From NCBI GenBank assembly GCA_037954325.1, contig JBBMNZ010000031.1, positions 1,332,001 through 1,396,000 of the forward strand: 64,000 nucleotides of DNA, in the 5' to 3' direction. The DNA comes from Fistularia commersonii. Its lineage: Eukaryota; Chordata; Actinopteri; Syngnathiformes; Fistulariidae. The notes beneath the pieces are model-generated. The model was not told the origin of the DNA. It did not search any database and saw only the letters and a program-made list of their open reading frames with translations. The position numbers and the translations under genes were made by a program. Positions 20,156-30,560 of this stretch are shown piece after piece. Positions within the stretch are counted from its first letter, which is position 1. Each line of letters starts with the position of its first letter.

Positions 20156-20989
20156 AATCATCACAGCTGATCATCTCCCTCCATCTCTATTACCTGTATC
20201 ATCTTCTGACCAACTTACATCATGTCCTCTTTCACTCTATCCATAAATCTCTTCTTCAAGACCTCCTGCCTGGGAGTTCCAACATGGAACTCAGCATCCT
20301 CCCACCAAGATACAGTAGACCAGGGGTCCCCAAACTTATTCCTGCGAGGGTCAAATAACTTTTCCCTTCTCTGAGGGGGGCTAGGTTTGTAACAAAAAGT
20401 GTGACGATCGCAGAGGTGTCTGAACATAAACATTGAATGTTTTCCAGAAAGCCACACATAACCAAAAATGAAGCCTTTCTGGGATCTTGACTGGAAAACA
20501 AAAAATCAGAAAAATAAATAACTTTATTCATGAAATAAATAATGCTATTTATGAAATAAATAATAAACAAATAACCCTTTTCAAGTTTTTCACAGAAACA
20601 AAGACCAAAGAAGATTAACTTTCTTGTAGACACAACTGTTTGCAGCTCTCTCATATTAAATCCCCTGTGAATACCAGAAAGCAAGCAGGCTATGAAACCA
20701 AACTGATACCAACACAATACATTTCCACACCAGTATGGTTGTAGAACGGATTTTATCCCAGTAGATGTCATTATAACTATATTTGTTTGTACTCAATGGC
20801 TTGTTCAAGTCAGAAAAGTACTCTTATCAATATATGTTCATCCCGATTAGACCAGCCTGATTCGGCCCGATTACAGCGCGAGACGCGCCCAATATACTAG
20901 GAGCTCTGTCAGTCGTGACGCTAACAAGCTTGACCAGTTCAACTCTTCCATGGTTTAGCATACTTTGCCAAAAATATTCTCCCCCGTTG

Positions 20990-21695
20990 TAGTCCCTTTG
21001 AGACTTTGGAGGGCTTCCAGATCCTCGCACATTTCAAAGTTTGCGTTAACTCCACAAAAAAAGATTAGCAGCTATGCTGTGTCCTGCACAGCCGCGCTCT
21101 CATCCAGTGCTAATGAAAAAAGTCCAATACTTTCGTCTTCTGCTGCAGGTAGGCATATACATTACCCCCAATTTCTCCAATGCATCTTGTGATTGTAGTC
21201 ACAGACAGACTCATGACATTAAAAAGGCATCTTTCTTCTCGGGACACACCATCTCCGCGACAGCATTCAAACATTTCTTGACAAATTCTCCATCAGTGAA
21301 AGGTTTATCGCTTCTTGCTATCAGTTGAGCAACCTGAAAGCTCGCTCGAACAAAGAACTGGTTCAGCTGAGCTCGGCGTGAAATGTACTCTGCTGAGCTA
21401 ACAGTCCACTTTTTAGCTTTAAGAGTTGGTTTTCTCGCAATTGGCCTTGCAAGCTATCATACTTGTCTTTGTGACAGGATTCATAGTGTCGGCACAGATT
21501 GTATTCTTTGAACACAGCCACTGTCTCTTGACAGATGAGATAAACGGCCTTTTCTTTGAATTGAACAAAAAAATAATTGCTTGTCCACTGCAGGTTAAAT
21601 ACCCTGCATTCTGAACAGTTACCTCTAAGCAGCGCGTTTGCGCAATCGTGCACTGCTCCAGCGTTCTCCACACACAGCAAAACTATGCTGCGCAC
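20990..21695 (-). pseudogene. hAT transposase N-terminal part, decayed
   Basis: On the minus strand 21363-21620 gives ECRVFNLQWTSNYFFVQFKEKAVYLICQETVAVFKEYNLCRHYESCHKDKYDSLQGQLREN, a BED-type zinc finger of the GTF2IRD2-like hAT group followed by its LKSGLLAQQSTF coiled segment. The first zinc Cys is Tyr (YLIC instead of CLIC). Downstream to about 20990 the sequence still resembles the DDE domain start (a SLALDES-like and a NVRGSGSPPKSQRDY-type stretch) but has many stops and frame changes. The first ~25 residues of the longer open frame (21620-21695) derive from the MITE, not the transposase. Confidence 0.75.
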
Positions 21696-21825
21696 AAAAT
21701 AAAATCCAGGCTGAACTGTAAATGAAATAAATGTGTTTTATTTATTTACAGTTCAGCTTTGTTGTGCGCGGAGAACGCAGGAACAGTGCGCAATTGCGCA
21801 AGTGCTCGGCTTAGAGGGAACAGTG
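21616..21825. mobile_element. hAT-type MITE inside the hAT
   Basis: About 210 bp with long inverted ends (the plus-strand right end reads GGCTTAGAGGGAACAGTG) and internal inverted GCGCAATTGCGCA/GTTCTCCGCGCAC-like boxes. It is flanked by an 8-bp TSD ATTCTGAA (21608-21615 and 21826-21833). The related MITE at 55825-56036 occupies the same site in the other copy of this hAT family. Confidence 0.85.
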
Positions 21826-22255
21826 ATTCTGAATCTATTTGTCTTTTACCTAATCTTTTCGCCATTATTCCGTGTTAACTTACAGGGGTGTGTCCAGGAT
21901 TTTTTTTTTTACTTTCTATGCATGTACAAATCACGATTAAGTGGCCAGAATGAAAAACAAATCATAATGCATCTCTGGTATCGTTCAGGGGCCGGGCAAA
22001 ATCTGAAGGCGGTCCATCACCAGCCTGCGGGCCGCAGTATGGGGACCACTGCAGTACACCCCCGGACTACAAATTCACGTCATTGTTTGACTCTGTTACC
22101 GATCCAAAATGTTCACGAACAGAATCAATGTTTCCCATTGAAATCAGTGTAAATCCTATCGATCTGTTTCCTTGTCCCAAAAAACATAATGCACTCTTTT
22201 GAAACTTTTATTTGTTTATTGGAGGGAAAAATACAGAAAGGAATAAAAGATAACC

Positions 22256-22642
22256 TTAATTATTACAATGGTTCTGGTGTTCTTCTCTTACTGAACCAGT
22301 ACTTGCACGCAGCATTTGCTTCACTGATGCAGCAAAACTAAAGGCTTCCTTCATAAGACCCTTGCTATTGGTATCTTCAGCAAGCTGTCTTTCATCAATC
22401 CAAAATAACAATAACTTTTCAATTTCTTCTAAGACTCGAGACCTTTGCGTCATTAATGTAATCATCCCTGTAGCCATTTCAGGCACATCTTTGTTCTTCA
22501 GGATTGTACCAATGGTTGACTTGGCCATTTTGTAGAGTTTGGCAAGAACTGTAAGACAAACACTACTCTCACGTTTAGCCATTATTTCTTTGTTCAAATG
22601 GACTGTGATTATTAAGATCTTCTTAAAACCAATATCACTCAA
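22256..22642 (-). pseudogene. Tigger-like transposase N-terminal CENP-B-type HTH fragment
   Basis: A 128-codon minus-strand frame. Residues 9-60 contain the pattern of the first helix-turn-helix (KEIMAKRESS..VLAKLYKMAKSTIGTILKNKD). Residues 60-110 correspond to the second CENP-B-type DNA-binding part (TLMTQRSRVLEEIEKLLLFWIDERQLAED..SKGLMKEAF). These would bind the terminal repeats. No DDE domain follows, as the element is internally deleted. Similarity to jerky/Tigger proteins is from motif recognition only. Confidence 0.75.
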
Positions 22643-23087
22643 ACTTTTAACTTTTTAACAGTTAAAACAGGAGAACACACCGATGAATGGTGTTAACAAC
22701 AAGGAGTACTACGAACAACTGCTGCTACACAACAACATGGGCGAAAAGCCAATGAGTTTGTTTGTTTATGTGTTTGTGCACTAAGGCGTGTTCGCAGCTC
22801 GATTCCATATTTGATCGAAAGCCCTATTCATTGGCCAATTTGTTCATGATTAGGGGCGTTCATTAGCCAAGGTTCTATTGTACTCACTTTCCCTCCTCTG
22901 TACATGTCCAAACGTCTCGGTCTGACTTTTTCTCCAAAACAGCTAACATGTGCTGTCCGTCTGATGGACTCTTTTCTGATCCTATCCATCCTCGTCACTC
23001 CCAAAGAGAACCTCAACATCATAATCTCTGCTACCTGCAGCACTGCTTCCTGTCTATTCTTCAATGCCACTGTGCCGCCAGATGAAA

Positions 23088-24313
23088 ATCTGACAGTTGA
23101 AAGTGGCATCAGCAGCACCTAAAACTGTCAATTTAAGAGCTACTGACAACCATAAAGTTTCTATAGGTGATTCATTTGACTAAAGGTGAACGTCAGAACT
23201 AAAAGGAGTCTTTGAGTTCATCATGTCGTGTTTGTGAGGATCACACAAGTCAAATTAGCAGAAAAAAATTAAATCAATCATGTGGTTGAGGCAAAAGCTA
23301 AAAATCATCTTTGACATTAACTTGAAGATCCGGTTGTAAGTTACATAACAAACTGCAGAAAGGTCCGTAGTCTAGGTCCTTCTGTAATCATGGACATTGT
23401 GTTCAGTGAGAATTATCAAGGATTAGCATGAGATCTATTAAACTCCGTTGTTACTTAAGTGAATTATAGAAGAATCCCGGTCTCCTCACTGAAGAAGTAA
23501 TTATTCCCCTCTCGGCTCGCACAGCAGTGAGGCGCTCATGTAGAATCGCTGCTCGTACTTTGGAGGTCAGAGAATTATCACACAGTGCAAAATGACTTTC
23601 AGTTTCTTTTGGTTGCGTCATTTCCCTGCTCAATTTTGAGGTCCTGAAACACGCGTGTGAGAGTTTGAATGAATTCTGCACATAGGAAGCACATTCACAT
23701 CGGTATGTTGCCAGGTCTGGACAGAGTGGTGGGAGACATTGGTATGTAAATGGAGCTGGGCTGAACTGCAGGGGTTCAAGGCTTGACAAGAAAAAAGGGA
23801 GGGTTATAGGGGGAGGGGGACTCCCCTCAGGGTACAACCCTTACCACAGACCCCTCATTCAAGACATTTCTGGAAATTAGTTTGAGAACTTAAGGATTTC
23901 CCTTGAGAAACACTTCTAAATTGTCTTCTGAAAAACCTGATTTTTTCATGTTCATGTTTATCCCTGGAAGAATTCTTATAACACCTAAGAGTAAGAACAA
24001 ACACACCCACAAGGAAAAATACTCATGTCCTTTTCCTATAAGTTAAGTTAAAATGAACATGTGAATCAACAAAGGCAATTTCTTACTGATTTTTAGAAAA
24101 TTCCTTGCTAACTTTTAGGGTATTTTATTGCTTTTAGTAAATTTAAAGCCAAACAGGTGTCTTGTGTCTTCAGTTTTTAATCATTTTTCACAAATTACAT
24201 TCATCTGCTGTTAATAAGCAGCAGATGTCATTAACAACCTTAATGACAAAAAACCTTAAGAATTACTTGTATATAATGTGTTTATTTTAATGGGGCTATG
24301 GGTTAAGCATGTT
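23088..24313. other. No gene or repeat recognised
   Basis: No family or exon recognised. Short minus-strand ORF 23451-23837 has no recognisable domain. Confidence 0.45.
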
Positions 24314-24560
24314 AAGCACTGGTCCGTGTCTCCGCAAGCCTGCCTTGGGGGGGCACAGAGCAGTGTCTCCCTGTGCCGTTCCCAAGTCCGGATAAATGCA
24401 GAGGATTGCGTCAGGAAGGGCATCCCGCGTAAAACTTTTGCCACAACCAAACATGCAAGTCAGCCATAACCATATCATACCGCATCGGTCTTGGACCGGG
24501 TTAACAACGACCGCCATTGGTACTGATGACCTACAGGGTACTAATGGAAATTGAGCTTCT

Positions 24561-25070
24561 GTGGGTCGAGGAACAAGAACAAGAACAAGAGGAGGAGTGC
24601 ATGTTCGGAAGCAGAGAGAGAGGAGGAAAGGAAAGAGCCTGGGACTGAGAGTAGGGACTTTGAATATTGGGACTATGACAGGAAAAGGTAGAGAGTTGAT
24701 CGACATGATGCACAGAAGGAAGGTGGATACACTGTGTCTCCAGGAGACCAGGTGGAAAGGTAGTAAGGCTAGAAGCTTAGGAACAGGCTTTAAGTTGTAC
24801 TATTATGGTACTGACCAGAAGAGAAATGGAGTAGGAGTTATCTTCAAGGAGGAGTTTGTAAGGAACGTCCTAGAGGTGAAAAGAATCTCGGATAGACTTA
24901 AGAGTCTGAAACTGGAAATTGAAGGTGTGATGCTCAATGTTGTTAGTGGCTATGCCCCACAGGTGGGATGTGAATTTGAAGAGAAGGAGAAGTTCTGGAA
25001 TGAGTTAGATGAAGTGATGCAGAATATTCCCAGTAATGAGAGAGTGGTACTTGGTGCAGACTTAAATTGA
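24561..25070 (+). pseudogene. RTE ORF copy C, APE endonuclease
   Basis: Motifs: LRVGTLNIGTM (residues 29-39), TLCLQETRW (57-65), VVSGYAPQVGCEFEEKEKFWNELDEVM, and LGADLN at the end. The D-x-N motif is intact (D-L-N), but a TGA follows immediately where copies A and D continue with Gly-His-Val. The start at 24561 is set by the open frame; the native start is unknown and probably upstream. Confidence 0.85.
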
Positions 25071-25342
25071 CATGTTGGTGTAGGCAATAGAGGGGATGAA
25101 GAAGTGATGGGCAGATTTGGTATACAGGATAGGAATGCAGAGGGACAGATGGCGGTAGATTTTGCAAAAAGGATGGAAATGGCTGTAGTGAACATCTTTT
25201 TCCAGAAAAAACGGGAACATAAGGTAACTTAGAAGAGCGGAGGTAGGAGCACACAGGTAGACTACATCTTGTACAAGGTAACCTGAAAGGGATCAGTGAC
25301 TGTAAAGTAGTTGTAGGTGAGAGTGTAGCCAGACAGCATAGG

Positions 25343-25843
25343 ATGCTGATTTGCAGGATGACTCTGGTGACAAGGAAGATCGAGAGGACAAAGGCAGAGC
25401 AGAGGACAAAGTGGTGGAAGCTGAAAAGGGAGGAGTGTTGCATGGTTTTCAGGGAGGAGTTGAGAAAGGGTCTGGGTGATCAGGGTGAGCTTCCAGATGA
25501 TTGGACAACAACAGCTAGTGTTATCAGGGAGATAGGTAAAAGAGTACTTGGTGTGTCATCTGGAATGAAAGTAGATAAGTGGACTTGGTGGTGGAATGAG
25601 GAAGTGCAGGAGTGTATACAGAGAAAGCGGTTAGCGAAGAAGAAGTGGGATACTGAGAGGCCTGAAGAGAACAGACAGGAGTTTAGGGAGATGCGGGGAA
25701 AGGTAAAGATAGAGGTAGCAAAGGTAATGATGCTTATGATGACTTGTATGCTCGGTTGGATAGTAAGGAGGATGAGAATGATCTATACAGGTTGGCGAAA
25801 CAGAGAGATAAAGATGGAAAGGATGTACAACAGGTCAGGGTGA
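25343..25843 (+). pseudogene. RTE ORF copy C, linker region
   Basis: Linker between endonuclease and RT: MTLVTRKIERTKAEQRTKWWKLKREECCMVF, WTWWWNEEVQECIQRKRLAKKKWDTE, ending in a frameshifted tail from about 25725. Copy B lacks the frame change here, so it is a private lesion of copy C. Confidence 0.8.
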
Positions 25844-26258
25844 TTAAGGACAGAGAGGGAAATGTATTGACAGATGCTAGAAGACTGATGGAAAGAGTAC
25901 TTTGAAGAGCTGATGAATGTGGAAAATGAAAGAGAGGCGAGGGTAGAAGAAGTGACTATTGTAGACCACAAAGTAGCACAAATTAGTAAAAGTGAGGAAG
26001 GCATTGAAGAGGATGAAGCGTGGAAAAGCAGTTGAACCTGATGATATACCTGTGGAGGTGTGGAAGTGTCTAGGAGAGGCAGCTGTAGATTTTCTGACTA
26101 GATTATTCAACAGGATCTTAGAGAGTGAGAAGATGCTTGAAGAAGTGAGACAAAGTGTGATGGTACCTATTTTTAAGAATAAAGGGGATGTGCAGAATTG
26201 CGGCAACTATATAGGGATAAAGTTGATGAGCCATACAATGAAGTAATGGGAAAGAGTA

Positions 26259-27161
26259 GTGGAAACTAGACTGAGAGCAGAAGTCAGCATCTGTGAACAG
26301 CAGTATGGCATCATGCCTTGGAAGAGTACTACAGATGCAGTATTTGCGTTGATAATGCTAATAGAGAAGTACAGAGAAGGCCAGAGGGAGCTGGTTTGTG
26401 TTTTTGTAGACCTAGAAAAAGCATATGACAGGGTGCCAAGAGAGGAGCTCTGGTATTGTATGAGGAAGTCTGGAGTGGCAGAGAAGTATGTTAAACTGGT
26501 GCAGGACATGTATGCTAGCTGTGAGACACTGCTACAGTGTGCTGTAGGGGTAACAGAGAAGTTCAAGGTGGAGGTGGGACTCCATCAGGGATCAGCTCTG
26601 AGCCCCTTCTTGTTCGCAATGGTAATGGACAGGCTGACAGATGAGGTTAGACAGGAATCCCCATGGACCATGATGTTTGCGGATGACATTGTGATCTGCA
26701 GTGAGAGCAGAAAACGGGTAGAGGAAAATCTAGAGAGGTGGAGGTATGCTCTGGAAAAGAGAGGAATGAAAGTTAGTCGCAGCAAGACAGAATATATGTG
26801 TGTGAATGAGAGGAACCCGGGTGGAACGGTGAGGCTACAGGGAGAGGAGATCAAGAAGCTGGAGGATTTCAGGTACTTAGGGTCAACAATCCAGAGCAAC
26901 GGTGAGTGTGGAAAAGAGGTGAAGAGACGGGTCCAAGCAGGTTGGAATGGGTGGAGAAAAGTGTCAGGGGCACTAAGTGATAGAAGACTATCGGCCAGAA
27001 TAAAAGGAAAAGTGTTCAAGACAGTGGTGAGACCAGCGATGCTGTATGGACTAGAAACTGTTACAATGACCAAAAGACAGCAGGCAGAACTAGAGGTTGC
27101 AGAGATGAAGATGTTGAGGTTCTCTTTGGGAGTGACCAGGATGGATAGGATCAGGAATTAG
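26259..27161 (+). pseudogene. RTE reverse transcriptase copy C, core intact
   Basis: 300 codons with all core motifs in one frame: STTDAVFALIM (23-33), FVDLEKAYDRVP (motif A, 49-60), HQGSALSPFLF (motif B, 109-119), MMFADDIVICSES (motif C, 138-150), GMKVSRSKTEYM, FRYLGSTIQSN and the C-terminal AEMKMLRFSLGVTRMDRIRN. A TAG at 27159 ends the frame where copy A reads Glu. It is the best-preserved RT domain in the window. The gene as a whole is dead because endonuclease and RT are separated by stops. Confidence 0.88.
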
Positions 27162-27467
27162 TCTATCAGAGGAACAGCAGATGTTAGATGTTTTGGAGAG
27201 AAGGTCAGAGAAGCCAGACTGAGATGGTTCAGTCATGCACAAAGGAGGGATAGAGAATATATTGGTAGAGGGATGCTGGAATTGGAGCTGCCAGGCAAGA
27301 GGTCTCGAGGAAGACCAAAGAGAAGATTTATGGACGTAGTGAGAGAGGATATGAAGGTAGTTGGTGTGAGAGAGGAGGATATGGAGAATAGGGTTAGATG
27401 GAGAAAGTTGATTCGCTGTGACAACCCTTGAAGAGAAAAGCTGAAAGAAGAAGAAGAAGAAATTCAG

Positions 27468-29194
27468 TGTCAGCTGTATAATCATACATGATCCACCAAG
27501 TTACCATAAATGCATCTATCAGAAATTATATCCAATGAGCACTAAAAATAAGGCCTGGACTTGAATTTTTAAAGGTATAATGTGATCTTCTGTTGAAACA
27601 CGTATTTTTGATATTTATATGAACTATGATTGGCATGTGGATAAAAAAAATTCAAAGTCAATTCATGATTTAGCAGGACATTTAAGATTTTATCGCAACG
27701 GTTCCCCAGTTCTCCAGGACATGTGGGAGCCATGTCCTTTTTTTCCTCCCCTTGACCTCCACCAGCTCCTCCATCATTCTGCAATTCAAGCTGCCTCAAG
27801 ACTGTCAACACTGAAACCATCTGTTTTCATCAGATACTGTAAATAAAGCTCCCCCCCTCCCACACAAACACACACACACACACGATCACTCACACAAGTG
27901 TCACACATTGTAATTCAACAGAGAATTCCAGTACAAAGTTTTGACAACACTTCAAGTCATGTCAAGGTTATTTACGTGGCATGCGTAATTCAATATATTT
28001 ACCACAAGATAAGAGGGTGATTCATGGTGAAAGCCATTTATCACACTCTTTGAAACCTAACAGGTTATGAAATGGGATATGTTTATGGTCTGACTGTAAA
28101 GCAGACATTACTTCATGTGCAACAGAATTCCAGAGAATTCCAGGATGCAGCAATTATTCTACGTATTCAATCCAAAGTCAAGTGAAACGTAAGTTAATAA
28201 AAGCTGATTTTGGCAGCCATCTATTACAAAGTGATTTTTCCTGTATTGTTAAGACACTTGGATGAAAAGAGAACCCAACAGAATCCACCGAATCATTAGC
28301 TCAAGGGCAAATTTTGAATATGTATGGTATGTCTGAACGTCAGACGAAAAAAGAAAAAAAAAATCCTCATGGAAATTTGAGGGCAGCTATGTTCCAGATT
28401 GACATCAGAAAGAGGCTTTTCTCCCAGCAGTACACACATCTGGTGAGTCAGTCTGAGAGGCGATTGGTCAACCAGAGCAAGTCCAGAAATAATCCACACA
28501 ACAGAGACTGGATGGACCAGGGGAACACGGAGGGATCTATTAAGGGCACCAGAGGTTGTTGTATTGTAGAGATAGTCGGCCTGTGCGCAAGAGGGTGTTG
28601 GAATAGCAAGCATTGAGGACAGGCTGTCCAGGGGTAATCTCAAACGCTGGCGGTCTGAACAGCTGTGTGGGCACATTACCTCTTCCACCCTGAGCCCATC
28701 TCTCATTGTCAAACTTGAACCCTTTTTCAGGCACAATACAAGTAGGACACTTGTGTGCAAGCAGGACAACCAGGGTGTTCGCTGTTAGCCATGTTTGCCA
28801 TTGATAACAACTTTTGGAAAATGTTGATGGAGCTACCAAAAGTGTTGCTCTGTTCTTCTTAAACACTGAATGTGAGATGGAAATACTGACGTCAGCCACC
28901 AACGCTTCCACATCAATCATCAAATAAAAAGTATGACCAAGACAGACCAGCACATGTAACCCTGAGTCCTTATTTAAGGACATTAAATGTCCAATATTTT
29001 ACTTCACTTAAACATGACTATGCAGAAAGTTGTTTGCCTTTCTACCGGAGGCAGTAAAAGCAAATGACACCGATACATGTAGAATCAATCAATTGATCGT
29101 GACACTTTAGGTGGCAACATACAATAGCTAATCATCTTTCATGGTTTATTTACATATTTCATTTAGAATTTAGAAAATTCAGCAATCACAATAA
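27468..29194. other. No gene recognised; short CA array
   Basis: Mostly unique-looking DNA. A C-rich stretch and (CA)n array lie at 27850-27883. ORFs around 28300-28980 on both strands lack recognisable domains. Confidence 0.45.
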
Positions 29195-29476
29195 GTTACA
29201 ACACTTGGGCTCCTGCCTCACAGCAAGAAGAACCCTGGTTAGATTCCCATAGGGGGCCTTTCTGTTTGGAGTTTGCATGTTCTCCCCATGTCTGCATGAG
29301 TTTCCAGGTTCTTCAGTTTCATCCTAAAGTCCAAAAACATGCAGGAGGTTAGTTGGAAAAATTGCTTAGTTGTGTGAATGAGAGAGTGATTGGTCTCTAT
29401 GTGGCCCTGCGATCCCAGTGAAAGCTGGGATAATAGCAGGTTAAGCAGTAGATAATAAACGAATGAATGAATTAAC
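29195..29476 (+). mobile_element. tRNA-derived-type SINE (plus)
   Basis: Same family as 19851-20155. Head GCCTCACAGCAAGAAGAACC with a decayed B box (GGTTAGATTCC), central GGAGTTTGCATGTTCTCCCC and CCAAAAACATGCAGGAGGTTAG, then GTGGCCCTGCGATC and a (GAAT)n tail at 29460-29474. About 280 bp, probably near full length. Confidence 0.7.
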
Positions 29477-30541
29477 GAACAAGCTACAGTGCTTCTAGAT
29501 AGCAAGTAACAGTTTTTTAGCTCATTAACCTTTACAATAATGGCGCTTCTAACAAGAAATGTCCAGGGTGACCTATGATCGGTGAGGACCAACACATGCA
29601 ACGGAGGAAAGTTCTGAAAGAAGGATGATTCTTGCCAGAGATGAGGGGTCCTGGACGTTGGAACACCCCTCCTGCATGATGCGACATCGAAATACACACA
29701 ATATGGAAAAACAAAGTCTCGCTGAGTTTAACATTGCATACTGCATTCTTTAGCTGATGAACTTCTGGTATCCAAAGTAGATAACCTTTGCTTATGTATG
29801 TCATGGTGGCCCTGTGCCAGTTTATGCCCAAGACCCCTGTACTAGACGCACAGCTGTGCAATTAATCTGAGTGGTATTTGTGTTTGAGCCCTGGCTAAGA
29901 GCCACAACACACCAATTGAACTTCATCTTTGCAATTTCTCCAGACATTACAACATTGTGCCTAGATCACTCAACTGCCGCCGCTGGTCACCTTCCAAATC
30001 TTAATCACATAGAACCGGAAATATCTTGACATCCTACATTGACTTAATAAAAGTCAATGTAGCCAATTTAACAACAAAATACTACATGGATCCCTGCCCA
30101 AGGACCTAACAACAACTATATATAAGCATCATGGTTTCAACACAGAACTGTATTTAATAACTCCTGCATTTGTTGGCAGGACAATATAAAAAAAATACCT
30201 CTACAAAATACACTTTTTATTTTTTTCATGAGAGGAGACATCAGAAACAGCATGTCTTGCAAGTTTTTTTCTTCTTATGTTCAGCATTAAATTTGGTCTT
30301 TAATGATTTCATGGTTTAGATAAATTTTTTCCTTTTTGTAGCGACTGGAACTTGCTGTCAAGACACACGAATGCATTGGATGGTCAACCTACTTTCTAAA
30401 CATAAAGCAATCAACAGAAACTGAATCCACAGCAGCATCAAAGTATATACATATATATATATATCACAAACTTGGAACTCCATACATTCTGGTACATTCT
30501 GTAAAGCCATGTGTGATATGTGTGATTTTGTGTGTGTGTGT
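29477..30541. other. No gene recognised
   Basis: Unique-looking DNA with a short (AT)n array at 30449-30465. Confidence 0.45.
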
Positions 30542-30560
30542 GGGGGGGGGGGGGGGGGGG
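30542..30560. repeat. G19 homopolymer after (TG)n
   Basis: Nineteen consecutive G residues following a TG-rich stretch (30522-30541). Capable of G-quadruplex formation and prone to sequencing error. Confidence 0.9.

Larger units (their letters stand above)
20321..22051 (-). mobile_element. hAT element (GTF2IRD2-like transposase type), nested
   Basis: A 1,731-bp element with termini CAGGGGTCCCCAAACT and (inverse) CAGTGGTCCCCATACT, matching at 14 of 16 positions. It is flanked by 8-bp duplications CAGTAGAC (20313-20320) and CAGTACAC (22052-22059), which differ at one base. The duplicated octamer is the first 8 bases of the Tigger-like element. On the minus strand it carries the transposase start (21363-21695), a decayed continuation to about 20990, and non-coding sequence rich in ATTTATTTCAT repeats (20510-20575). 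A MITE sits inside at 21616-21825. Confidence 0.85.
20313..22880 (-). mobile_element. Tigger-like (pogo/CENP-B type) element, split by a hAT
   Basis: TA at 20311-20312 and 22881-22882 brackets an element beginning CAGTAGAC (left copy) or CAGTACACCCCCGG (22052 on) and ending with the inverse of CAATAGAACCTTGG (22880). Only the first 8 bases lie left of the inserted hAT; the remainder is 22052-22880. About 830 bp without the hAT, so it is itself a deletion derivative. It keeps the N-terminal transposase part on the minus strand. Confidence 0.8.
20155..23087 (-). mobile_element. RTE fragment split by nested insertions
   Basis: 20155-20310 and 22883-23087 are two halves of one minus-strand RTE 3' fragment. 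The left half has the tail and C-terminal region; the right half reads TRMDRIRKESIRRTAHVSCFGEKV in reverse. Joining 20312 to 22883 restores the RTE sequence seen uninterrupted at 51925-52000. The split is explained by a Tigger-like element inserted at TA. This RTE is the oldest layer of the nest. Confidence 0.85.
24314..27467 (+). mobile_element. RTE-clade LINE, copy C (near full length)
   Basis: It runs from just inside the 5' end (GCACTGGTCCGTGTCTCC; the first ~20 bases seen in B and D are lacking) to a (GAA)n tail at 27445-27467. It keeps every region: endonuclease, linker and the complete RT core. The ORF is broken by a TGA at 25068, by further stops near 25230 and 25285, and by frame changes through 25700-26250. 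No convincing TSD was found. Confidence 0.92.

Noticed and set aside
12239..27073. Long minus-strand ORFs (for example 162 codons at 12239-12727 and 26585-27073, 164-166 codons near 16609 and 24943) conserved between copies
   Set aside because: They lie exactly antisense to the RTE RT and endonuclease and recur only because the copies are homologous; no domain is recognisable and the sense strand carries the clear RT motifs.
10164..27161. RTE frames as a host gene of the craniofacial development protein 2 type
   Set aside because: The same protein occurs in several copies with LINE ends, TSDs and AAG-type tails; these are retrotransposon ORFs, often misannotated under that name.
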